Part shown: positions 41,777 through 50,437 of the stretch, in pieces
How positions within the stretch are numbered: position 1 is the first letter of the stretch
Layout of the letters: each line of letters starts with the position of its first letter
Notes under the pieces: generated by a model
Told to the model about the DNA's origin: nothing
Databases searched by the model: none
What the model saw: only the letters and a program-made list of their open reading frames with translations
From: Parvimonas sp015257355
GTDB taxonomy: Bacteria > Bacillota > Clostridia > Tissierellales > Peptoniphilaceae
NCBI RefSeq assembly: GCF_050262165.1
Contig: NZ_CP189844.1
Reading direction: 5' to 3' (one strand)
DNA: 64,000 nucleotides
Program-made: the position numbers and the translations under genes

Positions 41777-42718
41777 ATGAAAGATAGATTTGGTAGAGAT
41801 ATAACCTATTTAAGAATTTCAGTTACCGATTTATGTAATCTAAGATGCAAATACTGTATGCCAGAAAGTGGTGTAGAAAGTCTTTGTCATAGCGATATTT
41901 TAACTCTCGAAGAAATAGTTGAGATAGTAAAGGTCGCTGCTAAAAACGGAATAAAAAAAATTAGATTGACTGGCGGGGAACCCTTGGTTCGTCGTGGTTT
42001 TATTAATTTGTGTAAAGAGATTTCAAAAATTGATGAAATAGAAGATATTGCCATAACAACAAATGGTGTTAATTTAAAAAATATGGCAGATGATCTTTTT
42101 GAAAATAAAGTTAAAAGAATAAATTTTAGTCTTGACACATTGGTAAAAGAAAAGTACAATGATATGACCCGAAGAAATGATTTTGACAAAACTATGGAAA
42201 GTCTATTTTATGCTATTGAAAAGGGCTTTAAAGTAAAGTTAAATGTAGTTTTAATCGGTGGATTTAATGATGATGAAATAGAAAATTTCGTAAAATTAGC
42301 TAATGATTATGATTTAGAAGTTCGTTTTATAGAGCTTATGCAAATTGGAGAAACAGCAAATTGGTCTAAGGATAAATTTATTTCTAATAATATAGTTCTA
42401 GAAAAAGTTCCGAAATTAGAGTTTGACGGTATTTCTGGTGTTGCAAAAATCTATAAGATAAAGGGACAAAAGGGAAAAATTGGACTTATAAGTCCGATAA
42501 GCTGTTCATTCTGTTCAGATTGTAATCGTATTAGATTAACAAGTGACGGGAAACTTAAACCTTGCTTGCATTCAAAAGATGAAATTAATCTTAAAGGATT
42601 AAGCGGAGAAGAACTTGAAGAAGTTTTTAAAAGAGGGATTTTTGATAAACCTGAAAAACATCATCTTGAAGAAGGTAAAAGTGAAAGTGCAAGAGATATG
42701 AATAAAATTGGAGGTTAA
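41777..42718 (+). CDS. moaA: GTP 3',8-cyclase MoaA
   Basis: Radical SAM enzyme of molybdopterin synthesis that converts GTP to 3',8-cyclo-GTP; 313 residues. The SAM cluster motif is CNLRCKYC (Cys20, 24, 27), and the C-terminal cluster has CSFCSDCNRIRL followed by LKPC. The C-terminus ends in Gly-Gly as in active MoaA. GATAGGAG precedes the ATG. It lies 27 bases after modC and overlaps the ribosome binding site of moaC. Confidence 0.96.
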   Translation: MKDRFGRDITYLRISVTDLCNLRCKYCMPESGVESLCHSDILTLEEIVEIVKVAAKNGIKKIRLTGGEPLVRRGFINLCKEISKIDEIEDIAITTNGVNLKNMADDLFENKVKRINFSLDTLVKEKYNDMTRRNDFDKTMESLFYAIEKGFKVKLNVVLIGGFNDDEIENFVKLANDYDLEVRFIELMQIGETANWSKDKFISNNIVLEKVPKLEFDGISGVAKIYKIKGQKGKIGLISPISCSFCSDCNRIRLTSDGKLKPCLHSKDEINLKGLSGEELEEVFKRGIFDKPEKHHLEEGKSESARDMNKIGG

Positions 42719-42719
42719 A

Positions 42720-43205
42720 ATGGAAGAAAAAGTTTTAACTCATATTAATGAACAAGGCCGTGCAAAAATGGTTGATGTTGGAGAAAAAGAAAAGACAAAA
42801 AGAGTTGCTAAGGCTTTTGCAAAAGTAAAACTAAATGAAGAAACTTTTAATATTATTGTAAATGGAAAAACTAAAAAAGGCGATGTGTTAGCTGTTTCTC
42901 AAGTTGCAGGAATTATGGGAGCTAAAAAGACTTCAGATATTATTCCAATGTGTCATCCTATAAATTTAGTAGGCGTTGATATTGAATTTAATATGAATTA
43001 TGGAGACTTTGAAATAGAGATAATTGGAACAACTAAATGCGTTGGAGAAACTGGTGTTGAAATGGAAGCACTATCTGCTGTTTCAATCGCTGCTCTAACT
43101 ATTTACGATATGTGTAAAGCAGTTCAAAGGGATATCGAAATTACAGAAATCAAATTATTAGAAAAATCTGGCGGTAAAAGTGGAGATTTTGTGAGGGGAA
43201 AATAA
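42720..43205 (+). CDS. moaC: Cyclic pyranopterin monophosphate synthase MoaC
   Basis: Second enzyme of molybdopterin synthesis; 161 residues. Motifs: KGDVLAVSQVAGIMGAKKT, then IPMCHPINL and GVEMEALSAVSIAALTIYDMCKA. The ATG at 42720 lies behind GGAGG at 42710-42714; an in-frame upstream start inside moaA is unlikely. Its stop overlaps the MOSC gene start by one base. Confidence 0.96.
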   Translation: MEEKVLTHINEQGRAKMVDVGEKEKTKRVAKAFAKVKLNEETFNIIVNGKTKKGDVLAVSQVAGIMGAKKTSDIIPMCHPINLVGVDIEFNMNYGDFEIEIIGTTKCVGETGVEMEALSAVSIAALTIYDMCKAVQRDIEITEIKLLEKSGGKSGDFVRGK

Positions 43206-43636
43206 TGAGAGTTTTATCAGTTAGTATAAGTGAGAAAAAAGGCGTTAAGAAGCATCCAGTAGAGTACATAAATTTAATAGAAGATTACGGAATAGAAGGA
43301 GATGCTCATGCCGGAAAATGGCACAGACAAGTAAGTTTACTTGGAGTTGAAAGTATGGAAGTAATGAAAGAAAAATTACCAACACTTTCAGCTGGAGATT
43401 TTGCAGAAAATATCTTAACAGAAGGTATTGTTCTATATGAATTACCAATAGGAACAATTTTAAAGGTTGGAGAATGCACACTTGAAGTTACACAAATCGG
43501 AAAAGAATGTCATCATGGTTGTGAAATAAGACATATCGTTGGAGATTGTGTAATGCCAAGAGAAGGAATTTTCACAAAAGTTTTAAAAGGCGGAAAGATA
43601 CAAGCAGACGATAAAATTGAAATAGTAGAAAAATAA
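43205..43636 (+). CDS. MOSC-domain protein
   Basis: A 143-residue stand-alone MOSC domain, with GIEGDAHAGKWHRQVSLL and GDFAENILTEGI, and the conserved Cys in GKECHHGCEIR. MOSC domains bind or deliver sulfur or the cofactor in molybdenum enzymes. In clostridia such proteins often occur beside moaC and mogA. No moaD, moaE, mogA or moeA is present in this window, so the pathway must be completed elsewhere. Confidence 0.9.
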   Translation: MRVLSVSISEKKGVKKHPVEYINLIEDYGIEGDAHAGKWHRQVSLLGVESMEVMKEKLPTLSAGDFAENILTEGIVLYELPIGTILKVGECTLEVTQIGKECHHGCEIRHIVGDCVMPREGIFTKVLKGGKIQADDKIEIVEK

Positions 43637-43645
43637 TATATAATG

Positions 43646-43670
43646 AAGACATCTAAAAGATGTCTTTTTT
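43646..43670 (+). terminator. Terminator of the mod-moa operon
   Basis: AAGACATCT / AGATGTCTTTTTT with loop AAA. Confidence 0.92.
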
Positions 43671-43988
43671 GTTTATAATTTACAAAAATTAGAAAGGAAT
43701 TTCATAAAAAATTTCTTATAGATTATAAATTTTTTTATTTAACTTTGATTATTTTTTTACAATCTGAAAAATTATTCAAGTTTATTTTTCATAAGTTAGA
43801 ATACATTGATATTAATTGATTTATACTTAACATAGAATATTACAAAGGTGCAATGAGGTAAAGCTGATAGATATATTATATAAAAAAATGTATTAATTTC
43901 TAAAAAAATTACAAAAAATGAATAATTATACATTATCAAAAAAGCCTAACAATAGGAACATTAAACTTTAAAAATGTTTTCAATATAC
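43671..43988. other. AT-rich spacer, nothing recognised
   Basis: About 320 bases of very AT-rich sequence between the moa terminator and the opp promoter. No ORF with a ribosome binding site, no repeat unit and no clear hairpin was seen. Confidence 0.6.
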
Positions 43989-44017
43989 TTGATTATTCCT
44001 TCTAGATATTGTATAAT
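43989..44017 (+). promoter_or_regulatory. Promoter of the opp operon
   Basis: TTGATT (43989-43994) and TATAAT (44012-44017), 17 bases apart. The leader would be about 185 bases long, with no recognised riboswitch. Confidence 0.8.
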
Positions 44018-44207
44018 TATAATTGAATTTATAACATAGGTACATTTATTAATGAAAATTGGTTGATTATTATATTGATTTTTATTACTGGTAAGGAATT
44101 ATTTTTCAATGTTTTTATTCCTTTTATTTTAGTTTTTAAACTTAAGCAAGTGTATTTATGATTTTAAAGAGAATAAGACCAAAACAGAGAGTTAGGGGGA
44201 GAAATCA

Positions 44208-45212
44208 ATGGATCAAAAGGAATTACTTTTGGAAATTAAAGATTTACACACAAGTTTTAGAATCCGTGATGATTATTTTGACGCAGTAGATGGCGTTAAT
44301 ATGAAATTATTCTCTGATGAAATACTAGCTATAGTAGGCGAGAGTGGATGTGGTAAATCGACTTTAGCTACTACAATTATGGGTTTACATAATCCAAACT
44401 ACACTCGTTCAACAGGCGAAATTCTGTTTGAAGGAAAGAATTTAGTAGGTTTGTCAGAAAAAGAATTTAATGAAATCAGAGGAGAAGGTATTGGAATGAT
44501 TTTCCAAGATCCACTTTCATCTTTGAATCCTTTACAAAGAATTGGAAAACAAATCGAGGAAGGTTTGATTTATCATACAAAAATGAATGCTGAAGAAAGA
44601 AAAGCAAGAGTTTTAGAATTAATCGAACAAGTAGGTATTCCTAATCCTCCTCGTGTTGCTAGACAATATCCACATGAATTATCAGGTGGTATGAGACAAA
44701 GAGTTATAATAGCTATCGCTCTTGCTTGTAAACCTAAGATTATCATAGCAGATGAACCAACAACTGCTCTTGACGTAACAATTCAAGCACAAATCTTAGA
44801 CCTTTTAGTTCAAATTCAAAAAGAAATTAATGCTGGAATTATTCTAATCACTCACGATTTAGGAGTTGTTGCTCAACTTGCTGATAGAGTTTGTGTAATG
44901 TATGCTGGACAAATAGTAGAAGAAGCACCTGTTTTAGAACTATTTACAAATGCAAAACACCCATACACTAGAAGTTTATTGAACAGTATTCCTCAAATGG
45001 ATGCAGATGATGAAGATTTATATGTAATTCAAGGTATGGTTCCTTCACTAAAGAACTTACCAAGACATGGATGTAGATTTAAAGCTAGAATTCCTTGGGT
45101 TAAAGATGAAGAACATGAAGATGAACCTACAATGCATGAAGTTGGACCTGGACATTTCGTAAGATGTACTTGTTATAAGAACTTCCAATTCGAAGCAAAG
45201 GGGGATAATTAA
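44208..45212 (+). CDS. oppD: Oligopeptide ABC transporter ATPase OppD
   Basis: A 334-residue ATPase. Walker A GESGCGKST is near residue 43, the signature LSGGMRQRVIIAIAL near 158 and Walker B IIIADEPTTALDV near 178. The C-terminal oligopeptide extension has RHGCRFKARIPW and a CTCYKN motif, which in this family forms a small Fe-S or metal site. GGGGGAG precedes the ATG. It overlaps oppF by one base. Order is D, F, B, C with no binding-protein gene. Confidence 0.93.
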   Translation: MDQKELLLEIKDLHTSFRIRDDYFDAVDGVNMKLFSDEILAIVGESGCGKSTLATTIMGLHNPNYTRSTGEILFEGKNLVGLSEKEFNEIRGEGIGMIFQDPLSSLNPLQRIGKQIEEGLIYHTKMNAEERKARVLELIEQVGIPNPPRVARQYPHELSGGMRQRVIIAIALACKPKIIIADEPTTALDVTIQAQILDLLVQIQKEINAGIILITHDLGVVAQLADRVCVMYAGQIVEEAPVLELFTNAKHPYTRSLLNSIPQMDADDEDLYVIQGMVPSLKNLPRHGCRFKARIPWVKDEEHEDEPTMHEVGPGHFVRCTCYKNFQFEAKGDN

Positions 45213-46147
45213 TGAGCTTTTTAGAAATTAAAGACCTTAAGGTTCACTATCCTATAAGAGGTGGCTTTTTCAATAAAATAGTTGACCATGTTTTAGCTGT
45301 TGATGGCGTTGATATGGAAATCGAAAAAGGAAAAACTTACGGACTTATCGGAGAAAGTGGTAGTGGTAAGAGTACTATCGGTAAATCTATAATCGGTCTT
45401 GAAAAAATTACAAGTGGACAAATTATTTTCGACGGAAAACCTCTTACTAAGAGAATGGTTAGAAAAGATAAAGCTTTTACTAGAGATGTTCAAATGATAT
45501 TCCAAGATAATATGGCAAGTTTGGACCCTAAGAAAAGAGTTATTGATATTATATCTGAACCTCTTAGAAACTTCGAAAAAATGACTGTTAAAGAAGAAAG
45601 AAAGAAAGTTTTAGAACTTTTAGATATTGTTGGTATGCCAGAAGATGCACTATATAAATATTCATTCGAATTTTCTGGTGGTCAAAGACAAAGAATTGGT
45701 GTTGCCAGAGCAATAAGTTTAAATCCTAGACTTATCATTGCTGACGAACCAGTTTCAGCTCTTGACCTTTCAGTTCAAGCGCAAGTATTGAACTTCATGA
45801 AAAAAATTCAAAAAGATATGGGATTATCATACCTTTTCATTTCTCACGACCTTGGTGTTGTAAAGCACATGTGCGATTACATTAACATCATGTACAGAGG
45901 AAGACTTGTTGAAAAAGGAACAAAGGAAGATATCTATAAAAATCCACAACATATCTACACTAAGAGATTAATTGCTGCGATTCCAGAAACAGATCCAAGA
46001 TTAAAAGAACAATTAATCGCAAATAGAATTAAAGTAGAAAAAGAATATAAAGAATTAGAAAAAGAATACTACAACGAAAAAGGTAGAGTATACGATTTAA
46101 TTAAACTTACAGATACTCACTATGTAGCAAAAAAGGAGGTAAAATAA
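45212..46147 (+). CDS. oppF: Oligopeptide ABC transporter ATPase OppF
   Basis: A 311-residue ATPase. Walker A GESGSGKST, signature FSGGQRQRIGVARA and Walker B LIIADEPVSALDL are intact. Together with OppD it forms the heterodimeric motor of a peptide importer. The last 40 residues are charged and helical. It is followed after one base by oppB, with AAAGGAGG at the gene end serving as ribosome binding site. Confidence 0.93.
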   Translation: MSFLEIKDLKVHYPIRGGFFNKIVDHVLAVDGVDMEIEKGKTYGLIGESGSGKSTIGKSIIGLEKITSGQIIFDGKPLTKRMVRKDKAFTRDVQMIFQDNMASLDPKKRVIDIISEPLRNFEKMTVKEERKKVLELLDIVGMPEDALYKYSFEFSGGQRQRIGVARAISLNPRLIIADEPVSALDLSVQAQVLNFMKKIQKDMGLSYLFISHDLGVVKHMCDYINIMYRGRLVEKGTKEDIYKNPQHIYTKRLIAAIPETDPRLKEQLIANRIKVEKEYKELEKEYYNEKGRVYDLIKLTDTHYVAKKEVK

Positions 46148-46148
46148 T

Positions 46149-47105
46149 ATGTGGAAAACCGTATTAAGAAGATTTCTTCTAATGATACCTCAATTAATAA
46201 TATTAAGTATTTTAGTATTTATTTTGGCTAAATTAATGCCGGGGGATCCATTTACAGGACAAATCAATCCTAACACAGACCCTAAACAAATAGAAGCTTT
46301 AAGACAAAAATTTGGATTTTATGATCCATGGTACAAACAATATGCTAGATGGGTAACTAACATGCTTAAAGGTGATTTTGGTATTAGTTATGGATTTAAA
46401 GTACCAGTATCTGACCTTTTAGGACAAAGAGTTGGAAACACATTCTGGTTATCATTACTTTGTGTAACTTTCCTTTATATAATAGCATTACCACTTGGTG
46501 TGTTATCAGGTAGATACAGTGGAAGTAAGTTTGATAAAGCAGTTACATTATATAACTTTATAACTTATGCGATACCAGGCTTTATCTTCTACTTATTGAT
46601 GATACTATTATTCTCATATACATTACACATATTCCCATCATCAGGTTCTGTTGATGCAGGTGTAAAAGGCTTCGCTTATGTAATTAGTAGATTAAGACAT
46701 ATGCTTTTACCAGCAATATGTTATGCTTTAATAGCTACAACAGGAACTGTTCAATACTTAAGAAACGAAGTTATTGATGCTAAAGGTTCAGACTATGTAA
46801 GAACTGCAAGAAGTAAGGGAGTACCTATTGATAAAGTTTATTCACATCATATCTTTAGAAACTCAATTTTACCAATAGCTGCATTCTTTGGTTTTACATT
46901 AACAGGACTTATCTCAGGTTCAGTATTTATGGAAACAATCTTTGGATATCCAGGAATGGGTAAGTTATTCATGGAAGCTATTCAATCAAGAGATTATTCA
47001 GTATTAACAGTTTTAATTATGATTTTTGGATTCTTAACTCTATTAGGAAGTTTGTTATCAGACATCATTATGAGTATAGTTGATCCAAGAATCAGAATAG
47101 AGTAA
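46149..47105 (+). CDS. oppB: Oligopeptide ABC transporter permease OppB
   Basis: A 318-residue permease with six membrane helices. The N-terminus reads FLLMIPQLIILSILVFILAKLMPGDPF, typical of OppB/DppB, and the coupling region has EVIDAKGSDYVRTARSKGVP. It pairs with OppC. The gene begins one base after oppF. Confidence 0.94.
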   Translation: MWKTVLRRFLLMIPQLIILSILVFILAKLMPGDPFTGQINPNTDPKQIEALRQKFGFYDPWYKQYARWVTNMLKGDFGISYGFKVPVSDLLGQRVGNTFWLSLLCVTFLYIIALPLGVLSGRYSGSKFDKAVTLYNFITYAIPGFIFYLLMILLFSYTLHIFPSSGSVDAGVKGFAYVISRLRHMLLPAICYALIATTGTVQYLRNEVIDAKGSDYVRTARSKGVPIDKVYSHHIFRNSILPIAAFFGFTLTGLISGSVFMETIFGYPGMGKLFMEAIQSRDYSVLTVLIMIFGFLTLLGSLLSDIIMSIVDPRIRIE

Positions 47106-47121
47106 TAGGGGGAGTGAGAAG

Positions 47122-48036
47122 ATGAGTAGAAAAAAAGAAATGCAAAAAGATGCTTCCCAACATAATGAACATATAACTCCAAGTGCTTTTAAAGTAATTG
47201 TTAGAGAATTTAAAAAAGATAAATTAGCAACATTTTCACTTGTAGTTTTAACATTAATAATTTTAACAGTATTTATAGGAAGTATGTTCTTCGATGTAAA
47301 AGAAGTAATGAAAGTTAATCTAATGGATTCATTCCTAAGACCTGGCGAAGGCGGATATGTTTTAGGAACTGACCAAGGTGGTAGATCACTTCTAGGACAA
47401 CTTTTCATCGGAACAAGAAACTCAATCATAATTGGGGCTTCTGTAACAGTTTTAACTAATGTAGTAGGTATTATTGTTGGTTTAATTATCGGATTCTACG
47501 GTGGTATCGTAGATAATATCATCATGAGAATTATCGACTTTATCCAAGTATTACCAACACTTATGCTTATCATCGTATTCGTAACATTAGTTCCAAAATA
47601 TGATATGGTTACATTCGTATTTATCATGAGTGTATTCTATTGGACAGGTATTGCAAGACTTGTAAGATCAAAAGCTCTTTCTGAAGGAAGACGTGATTAT
47701 ATAAGCGCATCTAAGACAATGGGAACACCATCATGGAAGATAATGTTTGGAGGAATTTTACCAAATATCAGTTCAATCCTTATCATCAGTGCTATCTTAG
47801 ATTTAGCTGGTAATATGGGTATTGAAATCGGACTTACATTCCTTGGATTCGGTTTACCACCAGGAGTACCATCACTTGGAACTCTTATCAATCAGGCGTT
47901 AGACCCAACAATCTTAAGAGATAGAATGTATATTTGGTTCCCTGCATCAATGTTAGTACTTGTGCTAATGCTTTCAATCAACTATGCTGGACAAGCATTA
48001 AGAAGAGCATCAGACGCAAAACAAAGATTAGGTTAG
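47122..48036 (+). CDS. oppC: Oligopeptide ABC transporter permease OppC
   Basis: A 304-residue permease with an N-terminal cytoplasmic tail (about 1-35), six helices, the GTDQGGRSLLGQL segment and the coupling motif GRRDYISASKTMGTP. AGGGGGAG precedes the ATG. It is the last gene of the operon and is followed by two terminator hairpins rather than an oppA gene. Confidence 0.94.
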   Translation: MSRKKEMQKDASQHNEHITPSAFKVIVREFKKDKLATFSLVVLTLIILTVFIGSMFFDVKEVMKVNLMDSFLRPGEGGYVLGTDQGGRSLLGQLFIGTRNSIIIGASVTVLTNVVGIIVGLIIGFYGGIVDNIIMRIIDFIQVLPTLMLIIVFVTLVPKYDMVTFVFIMSVFYWTGIARLVRSKALSEGRRDYISASKTMGTPSWKIMFGGILPNISSILIISAILDLAGNMGIEIGLTFLGFGLPPGVPSLGTLINQALDPTILRDRMYIWFPASMLVLVLMLSINYAGQALRRASDAKQRLG

Positions 48037-48053
48037 AATTAAACATAAAAAAT

Positions 48054-48079
48054 AAGCGTAGAAATATCTACGCTTTTTT
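48054..48079 (+). terminator. opp operon terminator
   Basis: AAGCGTAG / CTACGCTTTTTT with loop AAATAT. Confidence 0.92.
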
Positions 48080-48101
48080 ATTGTAATAAATTCAAAAAAA
48101 T

Positions 48102-48134
48102 AAAAAAGATGGTTGCAATTGCATCCATCTTTTT
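48102..48134 (+). terminator. Second hairpin terminator behind opp
   Basis: AAAAAAGATGG / CCATCTTTTT around TGCAATTGCA, itself a palindrome, so the whole element is one long stem. It is a back-up terminator and could also work for RNA coming from the right. Confidence 0.85.
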
Positions 48135-48136
48135 AA

Positions 48137-48320
48137 TTTATATTTTAATATGACAGCAGAGTAATTTGTATTTATCTATACTGGGAGGATTATAAAGAAC
48201 AAAAGCTATGCTGGCATATGTACGTGTGGCAGTAAAGAAAAGGAAAACTTATGGGAGGAGTTTATTATCTTGAAAACTACCACACACTATATATATACCA
48301 TAAATTTGTAACTTAAAACA
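48137..48320. other. Unexplained, possibly structured spacer
   Basis: This stretch is less AT-biased than the surrounding spacer and contains GTGTGGCAGT (48229-48238) and ACTACCACAC (48279-48288), which pair over nine positions with one mismatch. It also holds two GGGAGGA motifs and a 21-codon ORF at 48251-48316 (MGGVYYLENYHTLYIYHKFV and Thr) with a poor ribosome binding site. No known RNA family is recognised. Possible small RNA, decayed gene or peptide gene. Confidence 0.3.
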
Positions 48321-48536
48321 TAAAATTTACAATTTCTAAAATAATTTTCCAATAAAATCACATATTACTTTAATTAACATGATATAAGATGTTATTTAGT
48401 CAACAATAAAATGTATTAAAGGATAGGTCGATTTAAGTCTTTTTTACAGGTATAAAATTACATTTATAAATATAGTATAAAAAATATTGAAAAAAAGTAG
48501 AAAAATTTTAACACCCATTATATTTTAATATATCGT
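48321..48536. other. AT-rich spacer, nothing recognised
   Basis: No ORF, repeat unit or hairpin of note was seen between the structured stretch and the first right-type repeat. Confidence 0.5.
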
Positions 48537-48539
48537 ATA

Positions 48540-48771
48540 AAACAACAATACTTAACGTAATAATACTATGCAAAGAAAAGCCCTCAACATGTCATCTTGA
48601 CTGTGGTGTTAGTGGAGTGAATCTAGTCCTAACTTTTTTATAAGGTTTAGATACTTAAATTTCTTACGTCATAGCAACTAGCAAAGAGATATTCCCAACA
48701 CGTCATCTTGAGCGTAGTCGAAAGATCTCAACTATTGCTTGTTTACAAGCAATAGTATTTCTGAAAGAAAT
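48540..48771. repeat. Structured intergenic repeat, two right units in tandem (copy 7)
   Basis: Two right-type units follow each other without a left unit. The first is decayed (CAACATGTCATCTTGACTG, GAATCTAGTCCTAACTT, then cut short). The second is better kept (CACGTCATCTTGAGCG, AAAGATCTCA) and ends with CTATTGCTTGTttACAAGCAATAG and TATTTCtgaaaGAAATA. Confidence 0.82.
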
Positions 48772-48792
48772 AAAAAATGAATTTATAATCTA

Positions 48793-49269
48793 TGTATCTA
48801 CGATACATTTACTTTTGCTAAAGCAAAAGTATGAGATTTCTCCACTGCACTCAGCTTCGCTTCGTTTCGGTCGAAATGACGTATAAGGGAAAAAACGTAG
48901 TTTTGTAGCTAGACGTTAAAAGTAGATAAACTTCGAATTATCTTTATAAATATAGTGTAAAAAATATAATAGAAAATCATGTAATTTTATTTAAAAATTG
49001 CATATAAAACAAAATAATTCACGTCATAGCAATTAGCAAAGAAATACTCCCAACACGCCATTTCGACCGAAACGAGTAAAACGAATGAAGTGAATCTAGC
49101 CCTAACTTTTTTGTAAGGTATAGAAACTTAAATATCTTACGTCATAGGAATTAGCAAGGAGATACTCCTAACACGTCATTTCGACCGAAATAAGTGAAAC
49201 GAATGAAGTGGAGAGATCTCATTACTATTATTTGTTTACAAATAATAGTAAGTCCTGTAAAGGACTTAT
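48793..49269. repeat. Structured intergenic repeat, pair 8
   Basis: Left unit 48793-48934 and two successive right units from 49006, the first truncated after CTAGCCCTAACTT. It ends at 49269 with ATTATTTGTttACAAATAAT and AAGTCCTgtaAAGGACTT, only seven bases from the stop codon of the GIY-YIG gene. The left unit and its AT-rich centre are almost the same as in pair 10. Confidence 0.88.
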
Positions 49270-49276
49270 AAACCAA

Positions 49277-49555
49277 TTACCAATCTTCTGATAAATCTTT
49301 TAATTCAGGATTTAAAGATTTAATCAAATTAAATTTTTTCTCTCTATTCCAATGTTTTAATTGTTTTTCTCTAGTAATAGCATCTAAAGCATATTCAGTC
49401 GTTTCATAATAAAGTAAAACATTTAGATTATATTTTTTAGAAAAACCATCTAATAATTTGTTTTTATGTTCATATAATCTTCTTTCAATATTTCTTGTAA
49501 TACCAATATACAAAACATTTCTAAAATTATTAGAAATTATATACACATAAAACAT
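49277..49555 (-). CDS. Small GIY-YIG nuclease-domain protein
   Basis: A 92-residue single-domain protein of the UPF0213/GIY-YIG group. It has FYVYIISNNFRNVLYIGITRN (the GIY-YIG core as YVYI and YIGI), the Arg-containing helix IERRLYEHK, and the family tail KQLKHWNREKKFNLI. Such domains cut DNA; the cellular role of the small forms is not settled. AAGGAGG precedes the ATG. The gene sits alone in the densest cluster of structured repeats, with one repeat 7 bases beyond its stop and another 92 bases upstream of its start. Confidence 0.92.
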   Translation of the reverse strand: MFYVYIISNNFRNVLYIGITRNIERRLYEHKNKLLDGFSKKYNLNVLLYYETTEYALDAITREKQLKHWNREKKFNLIKSLNPELKDLSEDW

Positions 49556-49647
49556 ATAATCCTCCTTGTGAAAAAGTAATTAAAAATTTATCCAATGATT
49601 TATTAAAAATATTCTATCAAAAATAGAATTTCTATACAATACTTGAT

Positions 49648-49991
49648 GTATCTACGATACATTTACTTTTACTAAAGCAAAAGTATGAGATTTCTCCACT
49701 GCACTCAGCTTCGCTTCGTTTCGGTCGAAATGACGTATAAGGAAATAAAACTTGTTAAAGAGCTAGACGTTAAAGGTAAATAAACTTTAAAAAATATTTT
49801 TATAAATATTATAGAAATGAATAAAATTACCATAACTAGAATTTAAAAATTGCATATAAAACAAAATGATTCACGTCTTAGTGCTTTTAAAAGAAATCTT
49901 CCTAACACGTCATCTCGACCGTAGTGAAACGGAGTGGAGAGATCTCATACTATTATTTGTTTACAAATAATAGTAAGTCCTGCAAAGGACT
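49648..49991. repeat. Structured intergenic repeat, pair 9
   Basis: Left unit 49648-49788, right unit 49858-49991, ending with ATTATTTGTttACAAATAAT and AAGTCCTgcaAAGGACTT. It lies upstream of the GIY-YIG gene. Confidence 0.88.
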
Positions 49992-50062
49992 TATATAAAA
50001 ACAATAAATCTATATATAATTGCAACGTAATTATCTAAAATACTTTTTTTTTATATATTTTA

Positions 50063-50412
50063 TGTATCTACGATACATTTACTTTTGCTAAAGCAAAAGT
50101 ATGAGATTTCTCCACTGCACTCAGCTTCGCTTCGTTTCGGTCGAAATGACGTATAAGGGAAAAAACGTAGTTTTGTAACTAGACGTTAAAAGTAGATAAA
50201 CTTCGAATTATCTTTATAAATATAGTGTAAAAAATATAATAGAAAATCATGTAATTTTATTTAAAAAGTTAGACTATAAAGCAAAATAATTCACGTCATA
50301 GCAACTAGCAAAGAAAAACTCCCGACACGTCATCTCGACTGGAGCGTTAGCGAAACGGAGAGATCTCAACTATTGCTTGTTTACAAGCAATAGTATTTCT
50401 GAAAGAAATAAA
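50063..50412. repeat. Structured intergenic repeat, pair 10
   Basis: Left unit 50063-50204, right unit 50277-50412, ending with CTATTGCTTGTttACAAGCAATAG and TATTTCtgaaaGAAATA. Only about 70 bases separate it from pair 9. Confidence 0.88.
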
Positions 50413-50435
50413 AAAACTCCACTTTGTGGAGTTTT
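50411..50435 (-). terminator. Terminator of the lipoprotein gene at 50438
   Basis: On the minus strand AAAACTCCAC / GTGGAGTTTTTT with loop AAA, directly after the stop codon. Confidence 0.9.
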
Positions 50436-50437
50436 AA

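Noticed and set aside
48137..48320. SRP RNA, 6S RNA, tmRNA or a tRNA
   Set aside because: None of the conserved cores of these RNAs could be found; only a long-range stem was seen.
9982..50412. CRISPR array
   Set aside because: The repeats are long, variable, inverted and widely scattered, with no short regular repeat-spacer pattern and no cas genes.
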